DNA from: BJGO01 sp964640655
Lineage (GTDB): Bacteria; Bacteroidota; Bacteroidia; Chitinophagales; UBA10324
Reading direction: 5' to 3'
Assembly (NCBI GenBank): GCA_964640655.1
Contig: CAZXFT010000002.1
Span: forward strand, 124,001-188,000
Length of the DNA stretch: 64,000 nucleotides
The stretch's first letter is position 1. The number at the start of each line of letters is the position of its first letter. Below the pieces are notes generated by a model that was not told the origin of the DNA, did not search any database, and saw nothing but the letters and a program-made list of their open reading frames with translations. Position numbers and translations under genes: made by a program. This document shows, piece after piece, positions 62,559-64,000 of the stretch.

Positions 62559-64000
62559 ATGTCAAAAATTGGCAAAATAAAATCCATCATCGGTCCCGTA
62601 ATTGATGTGGCTTTCCCTGAAGGTCAACTACCTGAAATTATGAACGCGCTTGAAGTAACGCGCGACAATGGTCAGAAACTCATTTTGGAGTGTCAACAGC
62701 ACCTAGGCGAAGACAGCGTTCGTACTGTAGCCATGGACTCTTCCGAAGGTCTGCGCAAAGGAATGAATGTGGTGGATCTTGGTACTAACATATTAATGCC
62801 GGTTGGCGACCAGATCAAAGGCCGCCTGTTTAACGTAGTTGGCGAAGCTATAGACGGTATCGGCGAAGTAAGCAACGCTGGTGGAGCTCCTATTCACCGT
62901 AAACCCCCTATTTTCGAAGAACTCAGCACAGATACGGAAGTGCTTTTCACAGGTATTAAAGTAATTGACCTGCTGGAGCCTTATGCCAAGGGTGGTAAAA
63001 TTGGTCTATTCGGCGGTGCCGGTGTGGGCAAAACCGTATTGATTATGGAGTTGATTAACAATATTGCCAAAGCCTATGCAGGTACATCTGTATTTGCAGG
63101 GGTGGGTGAACGTACTCGTGAAGGTAATGACCTGCTCCGTGAAATGATTGAGTCTAACGTAATCCGTTATGGCGAAGAGTTCAAGCACGGAATGGAAAAC
63201 GGTGACTGGGATCTGAGCAAAGTGGACCAAAACGAATTAGGTAAGTCTCAGGCAACTCTTGTGTTCGGACAGATGAACGAACCTCCGGGAGCACGTGCAC
63301 GTGTGGCACTTTCCGGTCTTACAGTTGCTGAATATTTCCGTGATGGTAACCCGAATGAACCCAAAGGAAAAGACATCCTTTTCTTCATTGATAACATCTT
63401 CCGTTTCACTCAGGCCGGTTCTGAGGTATCAGCCCTTCTGGGTCGTATGCCATCTGCCGTAGGTTACCAGCCTACATTGGCTACCGAAATGGGATTAATG
63501 CAAGAGCGTATTACTTCAACCAAGCGTGGATCTATCACATCGGTGCAGGCCGTTTATGTTCCTGCCGATGACTTGACCGATCCGGCTCCGGCTACAACCT
63601 TCTCGCATTTGGATGCTACTACAGTATTAAGTCGTAAAATTGCTGAGTTGGGTATCTATCCTGCGGTTGATCCATTGGATTCTACATCTCGTATCCTCAC
63701 AGCTTCTATCGTTGGAGACTTACATTATAACACTGCTCAACGTGTAAAAATGATTCTTCAGCGTTACAAAGAGTTGCAGGATATTATCGCTATCCTTGGT
63801 ATGGATGAATTGAGCGAAGAAGATAAACAAGTGGTTAGTCGTGCACGCCGCGTTCAACGTTTCTTGTCACAGCCATTCCACGTTGCTGAACAGTTCACTG
63901 GTTTAAAAGGCGTGTTGGTGCCTATTGAAGAAACAATACGAGGTTTCAACATGATTATGGATGGTGAAGTGGACGAATATCCTGAAGCAGCTTTTAACCT
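62559..64000 (+). CDS. atpD: F-type ATP synthase subunit beta, 3' end outside window
   Basis: The first 480 codons of subunit beta, open to the end of the window; only a short tail is missing. Recognisable parts are IGPVIDVAFPEGQLPEI, the nucleotide P-loop GGAGVGKTVLIMELI, GERTREGNDL with the catalytic Glu region, DILFFIDNIFRFTQAGSEVSALLGRMPSAVGYQPTL and the DELSEED motif. It forms catalytic sites of the F1 head, making or using ATP at the membrane. In Bacteroidota atpD is commonly followed by atpC, separately from the other ATP synthase genes; the next gene is not visible. Confidence 0.98.
   Translation, partial: MSKIGKIKSIIGPVIDVAFPEGQLPEIMNALEVTRDNGQKLILECQQHLGEDSVRTVAMDSSEGLRKGMNVVDLGTNILMPVGDQIKGRLFNVVGEAIDGIGEVSNAGGAPIHRKPPIFEELSTDTEVLFTGIKVIDLLEPYAKGGKIGLFGGAGVGKTVLIMELINNIAKAYAGTSVFAGVGERTREGNDLLREMIESNVIRYGEEFKHGMENGDWDLSKVDQNELGKSQATLVFGQMNEPPGARARVALSGLTVAEYFRDGNPNEPKGKDILFFIDNIFRFTQAGSEVSALLGRMPSAVGYQPTLATEMGLMQERITSTKRGSITSVQAVYVPADDLTDPAPATTFSHLDATTVLSRKIAELGIYPAVDPLDSTSRILTASIVGDLHYNTAQRVKMILQRYKELQDIIAILGMDELSEEDKQVVSRARRVQRFLSQPFHVAEQFTGLKGVLVPIEETIRGFNMIMDGEVDEYPEAAFN

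Overview
The window looks like a chromosomal scaffold from a member of the Bacteroidota, probably a Chitinophagales/Sphingobacteriales-like lineage. The evidence is consistent across the window: secreted proteins ending in type IX secretion (T9SS) sorting domains, SprB-type repeats, Bacteroidota -7 promoter boxes (TAnnTTTG) just upstream of many starts, few Shine-Dalgarno sites, a fused MurF-alanine racemase and a split MetH. It is draft sequence, with two runs of exactly 100 N at 2763-2862 and 4737-4836. No rRNA, tRNA, CRISPR array, transposase or integrase was found.

Layout. 1-12.2 kb: a giant, cysteine-rich SprB-repeat surface protein (5' end outside the window, broken by the two gaps), a small unknown secreted protein and a metzincin-type protease with many Ig-like repeats. 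12.3-16.2 kb: methionine synthase split into two genes behind a SAM-I riboswitch. 16.3-26.9 kb: purN, a lipoprotein, a LysM lytic transglycosylase, murF-alr, kbl, a TMTC-like membrane protein with TPRs, and trhO. 27.1-31.2 kb: grpE-dnaJ, then a two-gene cassette that I read as a probable type II restriction-modification pair, then frr. 31.3-36.0 kb (minus): a LamG/T9SS cargo protein, an AIM24-like protein, 3-hydroxyacyl-CoA dehydrogenase and MscS. 36.1-39.9 kb (plus): an arginase-fold protein with altered metal ligands, an EamA permease, YicC and a YafK-like L,D-transpeptidase. 39.9-44.1 kb (minus): scpB, a sigma-54 activator with no DNA-binding domain, a YugP-like metallopeptidase and an anchored surface-type protein. 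44.2-49.8 kb: a signalling block (hybrid kinase with Hpt, two receivers, a LytTR regulator). 49.8-58.9 kb: a lipoprotein, DinB-like protein, gamma carbonic anhydrase, M1 peptidase, biotin carrier, cyclophilin, and an omega-amidase/methionine aminotransferase pair. 59-64 kb: mannose-1-phosphate guanylyltransferase, an SBBP-repeat T9SS protein, and the start of atpD.

How the genes work together. Two loci serve methionine supply: metH under SAM control, and the aminotransferase/omega-amidase pair, which would close the salvage cycle. MurF-Alr, the lytic transglycosylase and the L,D-transpeptidase act on peptidoglycan. The T9SS cargo proteins imply a gliding or surface-adhesion lifestyle.

The most notable points are the compact candidate restriction-modification pair, in which both proteins begin with the same NYIGS residues; the degenerate arginase; the sigma-54 activator without an HTH; the tandem-repeat arithmetic that predicts the true size of both assembly gaps; and the set of promoter boxes that imply very short or absent leaders. 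All family names come from reading motifs by eye; no database search was run.
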